64,000 nt of DNA from NCBI GenBank assembly GCA_964578975.1, contig CAZOFA010000001.1:1-64000 (forward strand). The letters run 5' to 3'. This DNA is from CAYRUP01 sp964578975 (lineage in GTDB: Bacteria; Pseudomonadota; Gammaproteobacteria; DSM-16500). The position numbers and the translations under genes were made by a program. The notes beneath the pieces are model-generated. The model saw only the letters and a list, made by a program, of their open reading frames with translations. It did no database searches and was not told the DNA's origin. Below are positions 8,940 to 17,609 of the stretch, piece after piece. Each line of letters starts with the position of its first letter. Within the stretch, counting starts at the first letter, position 1.

Positions 8940-10222
8940 TACAATCTCCTTAAAAATAAAATGGGATAAAAGATAACGACAACGAAGAATGAGAAAAAAT
9001 TGATGTGCGAGATAATATGAAAAAAACTGGTATAGTTGGGTTGTGATAGCAAAATCCATTTTCCGATGAGACCAATACTAGAAAAATAAAGAAGATTGAT
9101 GATTAATACGTATATGCCATAACCGATTTGTTCAAGCAGTGTGGTGAATGCAATCAGAGGGCCCAATACAAAATATGAAGATGCAACGCAATGAAAATAT
9201 TGGATAGCAGTTTGATAAATCATCCCCGTTGGCATGAATAAATGAACGATATGACTTGAATCATAATACATTACTATTGCTATGAACCCATAAAAGACGA
9301 AGCCAATTAACATTCCGCCAGAGATAGAATATTTCTGCTTGAGTAAAATTGCCATTGCGCTTCCTAAACCTATTGCCGGTAAAATCAGAATGGCCTGCAG
9401 ACGACAAGCCATTCCATACCCTGAAACAACGTCGATGCCAAATTTTGTTAACAGAGAATTAAAAATTGCGTAGCCGCTGAAGATGACTAAATAGGAAAAG
9501 AAGATGGGTAAACCTATTTTGCTAAACGATTGGATGACTGAAGTAAAGTTGTTCTCGCAGCGATTGGAATCTATTCTGAATGGATCTGCGCCTGGTCGTG
9601 GATGAAAAATTCTTCTTTGTAGAAATTTCAACATTAATATGGCGCAGATAATATTGGCAACACCCAATGCATTAATCAAACTCGATAAACCTTCGTTCCC
9701 GCATTGCATTTGCACTATCAATAGCATCAGCGCCATCAAACAAGTGAATGCCTGGAAAACAAATGATGCTTTCGCACAGCGCGCGCTAAAAATAATTGCA
9801 TTAAAAATACTATTGATTGAAATAATGATATTTAGCCACACCATATCTGTATTAAAGTGCTGAAATCGATTTGTTAAATGCGCATCGACATGCAAATGAA
9901 ACGCAAACCAATTATCAGTCAAATGAAAAAAACAAATAAACAACCCACCCACCATTAATGCCAACACCACAAAATTTTTTATCATGTATTTTAATTGTGA
10001 AACATCAAGACGGGATGTAATTGCAATCGTTGTGGATTTAAATGATTCTTGTATCGAGAGTAATACATAATAAATAGGTGAAAAAATTGCGAGAATATAT
10101 AAATCATTTTTATCATATTTTGCGAGATATTGCGCATTGATGAATCCCCCAACGTTTAGCAACAGACTTGCCGTGGTCATGGACAACATCAATTTAATCA
10201 GAGCATAAATGCAACTTATCAT
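8939..10222 (-). CDS. MATE-like multidrug/product exporter
   Basis: A 427-residue polytopic membrane protein with about 12 predicted hydrophobic segments, arranged like two six-helix halves, and an early NVGGFINAQYLAKY stretch typical of the MATE/flippase fold. Members exchange protons or sodium for organic cations or lipid-linked substrates. It overlaps the acyl-CoA dehydrogenase gene by the ATGA at 10219-10222 and is followed by the acyl ligase with a one-base overlap, so it belongs to the biosynthetic operon. With the RND pair it gives the cluster two export routes. A flippase role for a lipid-like intermediate is an alternative. Confidence 0.65.
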   Translation of the reverse strand: MISCIYALIKLMLSMTTASLLLNVGGFINAQYLAKYDKNDLYILAIFSPIYYVLLSIQESFKSTTIAITSRLDVSQLKYMIKNFVVLALMVGGLFICFFHLTDNWFAFHLHVDAHLTNRFQHFNTDMVWLNIIISINSIFNAIIFSARCAKASFVFQAFTCLMALMLLIVQMQCGNEGLSSLINALGVANIICAILMLKFLQRRIFHPRPGADPFRIDSNRCENNFTSVIQSFSKIGLPIFFSYLVIFSGYAIFNSLLTKFGIDVVSGYGMACRLQAILILPAIGLGSAMAILLKQKYSISGGMLIGFVFYGFIAIVMYYDSSHIVHLFMPTGMIYQTAIQYFHCVASSYFVLGPLIAFTTLLEQIGYGIYVLIINLLYFSSIGLIGKWILLSQPNYTSFFHIISHINFFSFFVVVIFYPILFLRRL

Positions 10223-11349
10223 GTCGGTAATCCTGTCACAAAATTCATCCCCAACGAATCAGTGCGATAAGCATTAAAAATATTTATTTTCTGAATATTC
10301 TCGGTTCCTTCCATAAATTCAAATCCATAAGCATCTCGATACCATTTTTCAAGGTAGGGATGTTCGACGAGAAAAAATTTTCCCATTAAATTTGGAATGG
10401 AATTTACAATGGTTTCAATTGTGAAAGTTGCTTTTACTTTTGCGAGAGAAGAGAGCCCACTATTGAAAGGATTTTTTTCGACTTGCTCTGCAGCTGAATA
10501 AATTAGATTTTTTGCATCCACAATCATTCGATTAAATGAGTTAAGTTTTTTGTGCGCTTCTTTGTGATGAAATGGAATTACCACAGACAGGTAATCAACA
10601 ATCGCATCTGCCACTCCGATCGCTAATGCACCAACACATGGACGCATACGATTAAATGTTTTAATCAGTGCAGCCATGCCCCGTTTCATTGGTTTTAAAT
10701 GTAAACCCAACACGTTTTTATCAGTGAGCAACACATCACGAAAAATTAACCGTCCTAATCTTGCCCCTTTTAAACCGACCATGGGCAACAGGCTACGTTC
10801 AATGGGGTGATCATGATTATTTTTCAAAATACTTTGTGTTAATAATACAGCGCACACCCCTAAAGGTTTGTCGCTTTCACGTGCAATGACAACACCAATC
10901 GTGCCTGATGCACCATGTCCTACCAACCATTTTTCACCTGTTAGCCTGCTTTTCGCCGTCAATGTGGTTTTCATTTGACTTAAGTTAGAACCACATTGAG
11001 GTTCGGTAACCGCCAAAAAAGTTCTTGCTTGTGTTTTTTGCACATAGTGATGAAAAAAATATTTTTGCGCGTCGTTACCAACTTCATCTACGATCATGCC
11101 GGCGAGTGATGGCCCTGGACACGCCAATAAAACTCCTGCATCACCATATCCTAACGCTTCATAAATTTTGGCACGTTGCAGACAGGTTTGACTCGTGGCA
11201 AAAAGTGCATTTTGCATGAATTGAAAATGCATATATTGCATAATTGCTTCAGGATTTTCTTCTACTTCAAATGCTTTCGCACGAAATAAACGAATCGCGT
11301 CAGAGAAAGCATAATCGAATTTTTCTAATTTCAATGCATCATTTATCAT
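10219..11349 (-). CDS. acyl-CoA dehydrogenase-family flavoenzyme
   Basis: A 376-residue FAD-dependent acyl-CoA dehydrogenase. The FAD/substrate motif FLAVTEPQCGSN lies near residues 112-123. The C-terminal segment contains FMEGTENIQ, with the Glu at the position of the catalytic base. In clusters that pair a free adenylation enzyme with a free carrier, enzymes of this family oxidise the aminoacyl-S-carrier (prolyl-carrier oxidation by PltE/PigA, seryl-carrier oxidation in zwittermicin assembly). The same combination here makes that the leading idea. It is 12 bases downstream of the smaller, divergent dehydrogenase-like gene and overlaps the MATE gene. Confidence 0.85.
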   Translation of the reverse strand: MINDALKLEKFDYAFSDAIRLFRAKAFEVEENPEAIMQYMHFQFMQNALFATSQTCLQRAKIYEALGYGDAGVLLACPGPSLAGMIVDEVGNDAQKYFFHHYVQKTQARTFLAVTEPQCGSNLSQMKTTLTAKSRLTGEKWLVGHGASGTIGVVIARESDKPLGVCAVLLTQSILKNNHDHPIERSLLPMVGLKGARLGRLIFRDVLLTDKNVLGLHLKPMKRGMAALIKTFNRMRPCVGALAIGVADAIVDYLSVVIPFHHKEAHKKLNSFNRMIVDAKNLIYSAAEQVEKNPFNSGLSSLAKVKATFTIETIVNSIPNLMGKFFLVEHPYLEKWYRDAYGFEFMEGTENIQKINIFNAYRTDSLGMNFVTGLPT

Positions 11350-11361
11350 GTCAACCTCATT

Positions 11362-12066
11362 TTAATAAAAATAAATATCTCGGAAGTATTCAAACACCAT
11401 GATCATCTCCACAATATTTCCTGACAAAAAGGCTCTGCCGCCATGCAACTTTGCTAAAAGTTGATTTGCGGTTTTTAATTCATTGATCGCGCGTAATTGA
11501 TAATCTTTTTTTTCATTTGACTGTGATTGCTCAGAACGGATTTTGTAATCGGTTGCGGCTTTAATGTGGATGACAACATTGCCTAACATGACTTGAATGA
11601 TTTCTTTATTAATTAACGTGTGTTGAGCAGTTTTTCGATTTTTTAAATAGTCATAAACGATATTTAAAAATTCAGTTGCCCAACATAATTGAATATCGAT
11701 AATCATTTTTTTGAATTTAATCAAAATATCAATCTGGTTATGTTCTGAAAAAATCATTTCAAATAATGTTTCACAATAGCCAATTTTAAGTTGATGTTTT
11801 TCCAGCAGCGTACATTTGATAAATCGGCACGTTTCTTGTTTTACTTTATAACAGTACTGATCTGAAATTAACGTCAACGTTTCTCGAGTTAATGCATTTT
11901 TATGTAAAATAAAATAGTTACCGCAAATAATGCTATCGACACCTTGATCTTCACAGAGCTTAAACAGTTGCTCATTGTTAAAATTAAGATTAAACCGATG
12001 GTAACCTAAATCGCCTTTATCTACCGATGCAGCAACTGTTTCCAAACTTTTTTTTGTTGATTTCAC
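11362..12066 (-). CDS. divergent, short acyl-CoA-dehydrogenase-like protein
   Basis: A 234-residue protein I recognise only in its C-terminal half. A long helical region (VIHIKAATDYKIRSEQ) and the ending LLAKLHGGRAFLSGNIVEM with a following FRDIYFY resemble the helical C-terminal domain of acyl-CoA dehydrogenases (LHGG and the R-D near the end). The beta-domain motif and the EGT base motif are absent. It may be a non-catalytic partner of the full-length dehydrogenase encoded next, or a relic reshaped for another step. It overlaps the KAS III-like gene upstream by four bases, so it is co-translated with the cluster. Confidence 0.5.
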   Translation of the reverse strand: MKSTKKSLETVAASVDKGDLGYHRFNLNFNNEQLFKLCEDQGVDSIICGNYFILHKNALTRETLTLISDQYCYKVKQETCRFIKCTLLEKHQLKIGYCETLFEMIFSEHNQIDILIKFKKMIIDIQLCWATEFLNIVYDYLKNRKTAQHTLINKEIIQVMLGNVVIHIKAATDYKIRSEQSQSNEKKDYQLRAINELKTANQLLAKLHGGRAFLSGNIVEMIMVFEYFRDIYFY

Positions 12067-12917
12067 AAACTTCTCCTTAATAACACATATCCTATATCTG
12101 TTGTTTCTACATCTTCATCGAGCATTAAAATCCAAGACTGTTTTGTCTCGGTTAAATCTTGTAAATACGAAAACAAGGGAAAATTTCCTGGTAAATTGGC
12201 AATAGCTGTCGTTTGCATACCGGGAAAATCACGATGAATATTTTTTAACGCTAATTGCAGTGAACTATTATTTTTAACAATGACATTTAATGTATGATAC
12301 GAAATATGATGATAAGCACATTGCTCCATAATGAATTGATCAAGCCCTGCGTTTGATCGAATTCCCGACGATAAAATTTGATGATGATTTTCTTGATTTT
12401 CTTTGTTACTTGAAATCATTAACCCAAAAGAAGCATTCTGCGTAGGCAATTGACAGGCGTGTACCGCGCCTGGAATACTGGTTTGTTCCATCATTAATAA
12501 CAATGCATGCCGAGCAGGACTGTTTTGCAAATATTTTTTTGCAACATCAAGTGCGGTAAAAAATCCCAACGCACCTTGATCACCAATATCAAATATTTTT
12601 CCTTTGAATTGAAATTGATGTGTGAAATACGCACCAGTACTGCAATAATCGGGATCAAATTCGTGTGCCCATGCGACAATTATCAATAAATCAATTTCTT
12701 TAATTAAATCATCATAGGCATATTTTGTTAAAACACCTTTCCCTAATTCGACATAGGAATATTGTGATCCTGTCAGAAATGTTTCATCTAATAATGATTT
12801 ATTTTGTCGCGCATATAAATCATGATAATAAGTGATAAATCTTTTACGCGGCATGCGCGCTGTTCGCGTTTCATAATGAATTAAATAATGATTTGCAATA
12901 TGTATTGAACTATTCAT
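12063..12917 (-). CDS. KAS III-like protein lacking the catalytic Cys and His (PqsB-like partner)
   Basis: A 284-residue thiolase-fold protein. The block FDIGDQGALGFFTALDVA (109-126) matches the region around the FabH nucleophile, but the Cys position is Gly115/Ala116. The later block NVIVKNNSS (211-219) has Asn in place of the catalytic His. The fold pattern is otherwise kept, including ANLPGNFPLF near the C-terminal Asn loop. A catalytically empty KAS III subunit paired with an active one is known from PqsBC. Here the active relative is encoded in the same operon at 2468-3391. The gene overlaps both neighbours by four bases. Confidence 0.65.
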   Translation of the reverse strand: MNSSIHIANHYLIHYETRTARMPRKRFITYYHDLYARQNKSLLDETFLTGSQYSYVELGKGVLTKYAYDDLIKEIDLLIIVAWAHEFDPDYCSTGAYFTHQFQFKGKIFDIGDQGALGFFTALDVAKKYLQNSPARHALLLMMEQTSIPGAVHACQLPTQNASFGLMISSNKENQENHHQILSSGIRSNAGLDQFIMEQCAYHHISYHTLNVIVKNNSSLQLALKNIHRDFPGMQTTAIANLPGNFPLFSYLQDLTETKQSWILMLDEDVETTDIGYVLLRRSL

Positions 12918-13177
12918 GTGATTTTTTCTCTGAGTTGACGATTGATATATTGCATAATAGTTTTTACGCTGGTTAAATCATCCATATTGAGTTCATCAGG
13001 ATCGACGATAAAACCTTCGATGACTTCTTCGAGTGCCATTAAAAAAGTGAGGGAAGTGATGGAGTCGAGACCGAGGTCGTCGCGGAGTTTTGTTTGTTCG
13101 GTGATGTGCTCTATGATTTTTCCGTTTAAGGATTTTGAGAGAGCGAGTTTGATTTGTTCGATGAGGTTGGGTTTCAT
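12914..13177 (-). CDS. acyl/peptidyl carrier protein
   Basis: An 87-residue stand-alone carrier protein. The motif D-D-L-G-L-D-S-I carries Ser39, which a 4'-phosphopantetheinyl transferase would modify; the helical pattern around it fits the four-helix ACP fold. It is acidic, as expected. A strong AAGGAG lies five bases upstream of the ATG. The stop overlaps the KAS III-like start by four bases. It should be the thioester carrier on which the adenylation enzyme, dehydrogenase(s) and KAS III proteins of this cluster act. Confidence 0.92.
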   Translation of the reverse strand: MKPNLIEQIKLALSKSLNGKIIEHITEQTKLRDDLGLDSITSLTFLMALEEVIEGFIVDPDELNMDDLTSVKTIMQYINRQLREKIT

Positions 13178-13217
13178 GGGGGCTCCTTAAAAAAATGAAA
13201 ATTAATTTTTTGATACT

Positions 13218-13257
13218 GGATTGCCACGCCCACAAAAAACGTGGGCTCGCAATGACG
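13218..13257. repeat. degenerate palindromic repeat (family B)
   Basis: Contains ggattgccacgcccac and gtgggctcgcaatgac as facing arms around an A-rich loop. The outer ends match the family-B repeats at 27624-27706 and 45992-46081. It sits in the only sizeable gap (161 bases) of the biosynthetic operon, between the decarboxylase and carrier genes, where it could act as a transcript hairpin or attenuator. Confidence 0.6.
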
Positions 13258-13338
13258 ACGGGGTGATGCTGGATGGTTAGTCAAAAAAGAAGGGCTGTAA
13301 TGACGATGAGGATTGAATTGAAAATATTTTAGACGTGC

Positions 13339-14580
13339 TTATGTGACTTGCTTTCGCAAAAAATCATCTGTGTTATCGCGTTCACGGATTAATTTCATCT
13401 TTTTTTTATTCATCAACACTTCAGCCGGATGACCATGACCTAAAAATCCTGTCGGTGATGCCGTCGCGCCATAAGCGCCTGAAGCAAAAATTGCGATGCA
13501 ATCACCCGCATTTGCCAGTGGAAGCTCGACCGCGCGTCCGATGACATCGGCCGGCGTGCATAACGGGCCCGTGATATGATAATGCTTACTTTGATTTGAT
13601 TTATTTTTTGTTAACAATTGAATGGGAAAATTTCTTTTTAAAAAAGAACCATAACCCGCTGCAGTCAAATGACAATTCATGCCGCCATCCGTAATGAGAA
13701 ACGAGACACCCCGTGATTCTTTAACATTATCGATTCGGCTAATGAATACACCTGCATCTGCCACTAAATAACGACCACTTTCTATAATAATTCGCATCTC
13801 AGGATATTTAGCTTGATAATTTTCAATCAATGGATGCATCATTTTTTTTAATTCGGTCATATCAAATTTTTCTTCATGATTAAAATAAGGCACACCAATT
13901 CCACCGCCCAAATCAACCATCGAAAATTTAAACTTCCACTCACACGATAATTCATCAGATAAACGCAATATTTCTTTACAATTTTCATAAAACGCATCTG
14001 CCCGCAATATTCGCGTCCCATTAAAAACATGAATTCCCTTAATATTGATATTATTTTTATCCAAAAAAAATTGTTTATGCTTCAATACATCAATTTTATC
14101 GATACCAAATTGCGATGGGACACCGCCCATTTTTAAGGAGGCGTCCCTGATTGAAAATTCCGGGTTAATCCGGATCGCAACGTTTGCTACCACTTCTCTC
14201 GTTTTGGCTAGTTGATCAATCAGCTCGAATTCTTGTTTTGATTCACACACAATCGCATAAATTTTATGTTCGAGTGCTGTGGCAATATCTTCAGGTTTTT
14301 TTAACGGTCCTACAAAAATAATTTGCTCAGCCGTGAAACCTGCTTTTAATGCACTTTTTAATTCTGTTTCAGAACACACCTCAGCCCCTGCGCCACATTT
14401 TTTTAATGTCGTCGCAATTGCAAGATTCGGATTTGCTTTTAATGAATAAAATATATCTGTTGCACAACCGTCTTTTAATAAAAAATATTTTTCTTCAATC
14501 ACGGCTTGATCGTATACATACAACGGCGTGCCAAATTCTTCTGCCGCGCGATAAAGTAATTGATGATATGCTTCGTGCAT
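13339..14580 (-). CDS. PLP-dependent decarboxylase, LysA/ornithine-decarboxylase fold
   Basis: A 413-residue fold-type III PLP enzyme. Lys48 in YSLKAN binds PLP. The glycine loop VDLGGGIG (222-229) holds the phosphate. ESGRYLV (267-273) is present, and Cys341 in GPLCTPAD is the second active-site residue. The ending SGAYGATASPTGFLGH resembles the decarboxylases associated with exosortase/acyl-ligase loci more than true diaminopimelate decarboxylase. GAGGA precedes the ATG. It is the first gene of the cluster in transcription order and may supply a polyamine-like or decarboxylated amino-acid building block, for example for the transglutaminase-like enzyme. Substrate unknown. Confidence 0.85.
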   Translation of the reverse strand: MHEAYHQLLYRAAEEFGTPLYVYDQAVIEEKYFLLKDGCATDIFYSLKANPNLAIATTLKKCGAGAEVCSETELKSALKAGFTAEQIIFVGPLKKPEDIATALEHKIYAIVCESKQEFELIDQLAKTREVVANVAIRINPEFSIRDASLKMGGVPSQFGIDKIDVLKHKQFFLDKNNINIKGIHVFNGTRILRADAFYENCKEILRLSDELSCEWKFKFSMVDLGGGIGVPYFNHEEKFDMTELKKMMHPLIENYQAKYPEMRIIIESGRYLVADAGVFISRIDNVKESRGVSFLITDGGMNCHLTAAGYGSFLKRNFPIQLLTKNKSNQSKHYHITGPLCTPADVIGRAVELPLANAGDCIAIFASGAYGATASPTGFLGHGHPAEVLMNKKKMKLIRERDNTDDFLRKQVT

Positions 14581-14698
14581 AAATTCCTCGTGTTGGATTT
14601 TTTTTCGATGATGGATTTTAGATTAGCTGGGATTGTCAAATAAAAAAATTGGAAAACAACTGAAAGGAACTCAAGGTTAATTATATTTTATTTTTATG

Positions 14699-15817
14699 TC
14701 AACCGATTTTTAACATGTTTCGCGTATGACGTGATTTGATAAGGCTCCAAAGATATAATTTTTCAAGTTCCTTTGTTTTTAAAATTGAAAGCGTTAAAAA
14801 TGAAACATGATTATTATAAAAATTAGCAGATTTTTTCGGTGCCTTCTGCACACCGCCTTCCCATGTATCTAAATAACAAGAAAAACCTAATGATAAAACA
14901 TTTTTCTCTGTATTTAGCATCCCTAACTCACGACGAACGTCAATGCGTCCTATCAAATGTTCATCCGCCTGTGAAAATCGCTTTACCCCTGCGAAACAAA
15001 TTTGCAAATCGCATATTGATAACCGCATGAGTTGAGCAAATCCAACCAATTCGTCTGCTGCAAATTTATTTTTTGGACTATTCGAACCACCAAACTCATC
15101 AAAACTTCTGAAATAAAATTTAGTTGCTTCTTCAATAATGGTTTCGTTACCCGGCAATTTTATTTGATTATTCCATGCCACCATCGCCTCTTGTAGTTTT
15201 GTATTTTGTTTGAGAGTGTTTTCATTTGCAAGTCTAAGAATACCCCAAACATTTTTTAATGCATTTGAGTCAGCTTTCTGCATGAGGAGTTTTTTTGTTT
15301 TATCCATTTCGATGCAATGTTTTGCTCTTCTTATTTGCATCTTACATTCTTCTTCTCCACATCGCAGCCTCACATAACGCATCACCATGGTTGCCATGGT
15401 TTCATTCTTTTCGTCGGTAATATAGACATCTCCCAGGTATATCACCCGCTCAAGAATTGTCCCCGCAATGATATGGCCAGGTCCTCGTTGATCATCCCCG
15501 CTTACACGTGTCAACAATAAGGATGGGTCAAGATTGTTTTCTAAAATTGATTCAACCTCACTCTGCCTACCCCATATGGAGTGAAGATCTAATTCGTTTA
15601 GCAGAGATAAGTGGTGACTGAAAAAAGTATAGTTACCTTTTTTAATAAAAAATTGGCTAGGATGGGGTGATGTACTAAGCAAACAAGGAACACGATCAAA
15701 CACATAACCCATAACAATGAATATACTGATATCCTTCGGAATCATGTCTAGGATTGCGATGACCCGTTCCCACATGTCCGCCTCTGTTTCTTCTTTTATT
15801 GACCTTGTAATACTCAT
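14699..15817 (-). CDS. hypothetical protein, possible effector
   Basis: A 372-residue protein I do not recognise. It has no signal peptide or clear membrane segment, and is mixed alpha/beta in appearance with several Cys and His. The C-terminus is basic and Leu-rich. The start has only a weak Shine-Dalgarno (GAGAAA). It is divergent from murI and separated from the biosynthetic operon by about 118 AT-rich bases. Its size, cytosolic look and lack of family fit a lineage-specific or secreted effector gene, but nothing in the sequence proves that. Confidence 0.55.
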   Translation of the reverse strand: MSITRSIKEETEADMWERVIAILDMIPKDISIFIVMGYVFDRVPCLLSTSPHPSQFFIKKGNYTFFSHHLSLLNELDLHSIWGRQSEVESILENNLDPSLLLTRVSGDDQRGPGHIIAGTILERVIYLGDVYITDEKNETMATMVMRYVRLRCGEEECKMQIRRAKHCIEMDKTKKLLMQKADSNALKNVWGILRLANENTLKQNTKLQEAMVAWNNQIKLPGNETIIEEATKFYFRSFDEFGGSNSPKNKFAADELVGFAQLMRLSICDLQICFAGVKRFSQADEHLIGRIDVRRELGMLNTEKNVLSLGFSCYLDTWEGGVQKAPKKSANFYNNHVSFLTLSILKTKELEKLYLWSLIKSRHTRNMLKIG

Positions 15818-15895
15818 AACCCATTTCTCATTTATTCATTTTTTAGCTATCATACATATAATAGGCTTATTTTTAACTGGTGATAAAGTGCATTT

Positions 15896-16708
15896 ATGAC
15901 AAAACACTCGCCCACGCAACCCATTGGTATTTTTGATAGCGGCATTGGCGGCTTAACGGTTGCGCACGCCATCGTCAAACATATGCCGCATGAAAATATC
16001 ATTTATTTTGGCGATACTGCACATTTACCTTATGGTGATAAATCTTCCGCAACTATTCAAGCCTATTCTGTCAAAATTGCGCATATGCTCTTGCAACAAC
16101 AATGCAAGTTGATTTTGATTGCCTGCAATTCAGCCTCCACCGCCGCATTTGAATTAATCAAAGAATATGTGGCGAGTAAAGCGATTGTCATGAATGTGGT
16201 TGACCCCACGATTCTTTTTTTGCGTGATCACTACGCGCATAAAAGAATTGCGTTGATTGGCACGCGACAAACGGTTAACTCCAATGTCTATAAGAAAAAA
16301 ATTGATAATTTAAATCGGGGGATTGAGTTGATCTCGCATCCCACTAATCTGTTAGCCTCGGCGATTGAAGAATTTGGCAATAATGGTGTCACAGATAGCT
16401 TGGTCGAAGAATATTTATCGCATGCATCGCTTAAAAAAATTGATGCATTATTACTGGCCTGCACGCATTATCCCGTGGTAAAAAATAAAATTGCTGAATT
16501 TTTCCAGCATAAGATTGATATTATTGATCCCTCTGACACCGTCGCTCATGCCGTCAAAGAAAAATTAGCGGAAACAAATTTACTGAATTCAAAAGGTTCG
16601 AGTCAAAAGAAATTTTATATTTCTGATTACACAGAATCGTTTGCGACTGGCACTAAAATATTTTTCCAAGAAGAAATCAAATTAGAGCATTATCCGCTTT
16701 GGGAATAA
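15896..16708 (+). CDS. murI: glutamate racemase
   Basis: A 270-residue cofactor-independent racemase that makes D-glutamate for peptidoglycan. The N-terminal IGIFDSGIGGLTV binds substrate. IYFGDTAHLPYG follows. The two catalytic cysteines are in ACNSAST and LLACTHYP. Length and motifs are typical. It ends one base before rlmJ, so the two are likely cotranscribed. It is divergent from the hypothetical gene at 14699-15817. Confidence 0.95.
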   Translation: MTKHSPTQPIGIFDSGIGGLTVAHAIVKHMPHENIIYFGDTAHLPYGDKSSATIQAYSVKIAHMLLQQQCKLILIACNSASTAAFELIKEYVASKAIVMNVVDPTILFLRDHYAHKRIALIGTRQTVNSNVYKKKIDNLNRGIELISHPTNLLASAIEEFGNNGVTDSLVEEYLSHASLKKIDALLLACTHYPVVKNKIAEFFQHKIDIIDPSDTVAHAVKEKLAETNLLNSKGSSQKKFYISDYTESFATGTKIFFQEEIKLEHYPLWE

Positions 16709-16709
16709 C

Positions 16710-17609
16710 ATGAATTATCGTCATATTTATCACGCCGGCAATTTTGCGGATGTTTTTAAGCATGTTATTTTAGTGATGTTGATGCAATCATTGCTGAAGA
16801 AAGAAAATCCTTTTTGTTATTTGGAAACGCATGCGGGGATTGGGTGGTATGATTTGTCTGCGCGTGAAGCTTTGATTAATAAAGAATATGAATTAGGCAT
16901 AAAAAAAATATTAGCGCGTAAAGATCCGCCGGGATTAATCAAGGATTATCTTGCGTGTATTGGACGTCTCTGTCATTCCCGCGAAGGCGGGAATGACAGG
17001 GATGGGAACACAAATGACAGTGATGACCTGAGGTATTACCCAGGCTCACCTTTTTTCGCTAAACAATTTTTACGTCCGCAAGATCAAATGATTTTATCTG
17101 AATTACACGATGACGATGTCAAATCCCTGAAACAATTTTTTAAGCATGACAAACAAGTGCATATTCATCATCAAGATGGTTATCTGAGTTTGAAATCTTC
17201 ATTACCACCGAAAGAAAAACGAGGCCTGGTGTTGATTGATCCGCCTTATGAAAAATCCGATGAATTAAATTCGCTGGCGTCTATTCTTGCTCAAGCGCTC
17301 AAACGCTGGGAAACAGGTATTTATGCGCTGTGGTATCCGATTAAAACCAAAACGCAATTAAATTTTTTCTTTCGGGAATTGAAAGAAAAAATTTCGCGTC
17401 CATTTTTAAGGGCTGAATTATGTGTTTATGCTGAGAATATCCCGACTGAATTAAATGGGTGCGGGATGGTAATCGTTAATCCGCCTTGGCAATTTGAAGA
17501 AAATCTTCAAGCGATATTGCCTTGGCTTTGGGAAACATTGAGCGTGAGTGGACAAGGTCGGTTTGAAATGGAAATCCATATGGATAGATTCCCGCCTTCG
17601 CGGGAATGA
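16710..17609 (+). CDS. rlmJ: 23S rRNA (adenine(2030)-N6)-methyltransferase RlmJ, with a repeat-encoded insertion
   Basis: A 299-residue SAM-dependent methyltransferase that modifies A2030 of 23S rRNA. The family start MNYRHIYHAGNFADVFKH, LETHAGIG and catalytic DPPYE (Asp177) are present. Residues 88-95 read CHSREGGN, which is the translation of a palindromic repeat at 16971-16998. With its flank this adds roughly a dozen or more residues to the loop before LRYYPGSP, where E. coli RlmJ has a short linker. The last residues and the stop codon come from a second copy (17583-17612). Catalytic motifs are intact, so it is probably functional despite both insertions. Confidence 0.93.
   Translation: MNYRHIYHAGNFADVFKHVILVMLMQSLLKKENPFCYLETHAGIGWYDLSAREALINKEYELGIKKILARKDPPGLIKDYLACIGRLCHSREGGNDRDGNTNDSDDLRYYPGSPFFAKQFLRPQDQMILSELHDDDVKSLKQFFKHDKQVHIHHQDGYLSLKSSLPPKEKRGLVLIDPPYEKSDELNSLASILAQALKRWETGIYALWYPIKTKTQLNFFFRELKEKISRPFLRAELCVYAENIPTELNGCGMVIVNPPWQFEENLQAILPWLWETLSVSGQGRFEMEIHMDRFPPSRE
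16971..16998. repeat. family-A palindromic repeat inserted inside rlmJ
   Basis: A perfect 10-base-arm palindrome of the form tcattcccgc-gaag-gcgggaatga, flanked by tg/ca. It is read in frame as CHSREGGN in RlmJ. The same unit occurs at 21203-21230, 57437-57721 and 58055-58126. Confidence 0.9.

Noticed and set aside
13339..14580. Annotating the PLP enzyme as lysA (diaminopimelate decarboxylase)
   Set aside because: The HxHxGS motif is replaced by HVFNGT and the C-terminus matches cluster-associated relatives, so lysine synthesis is not supported.
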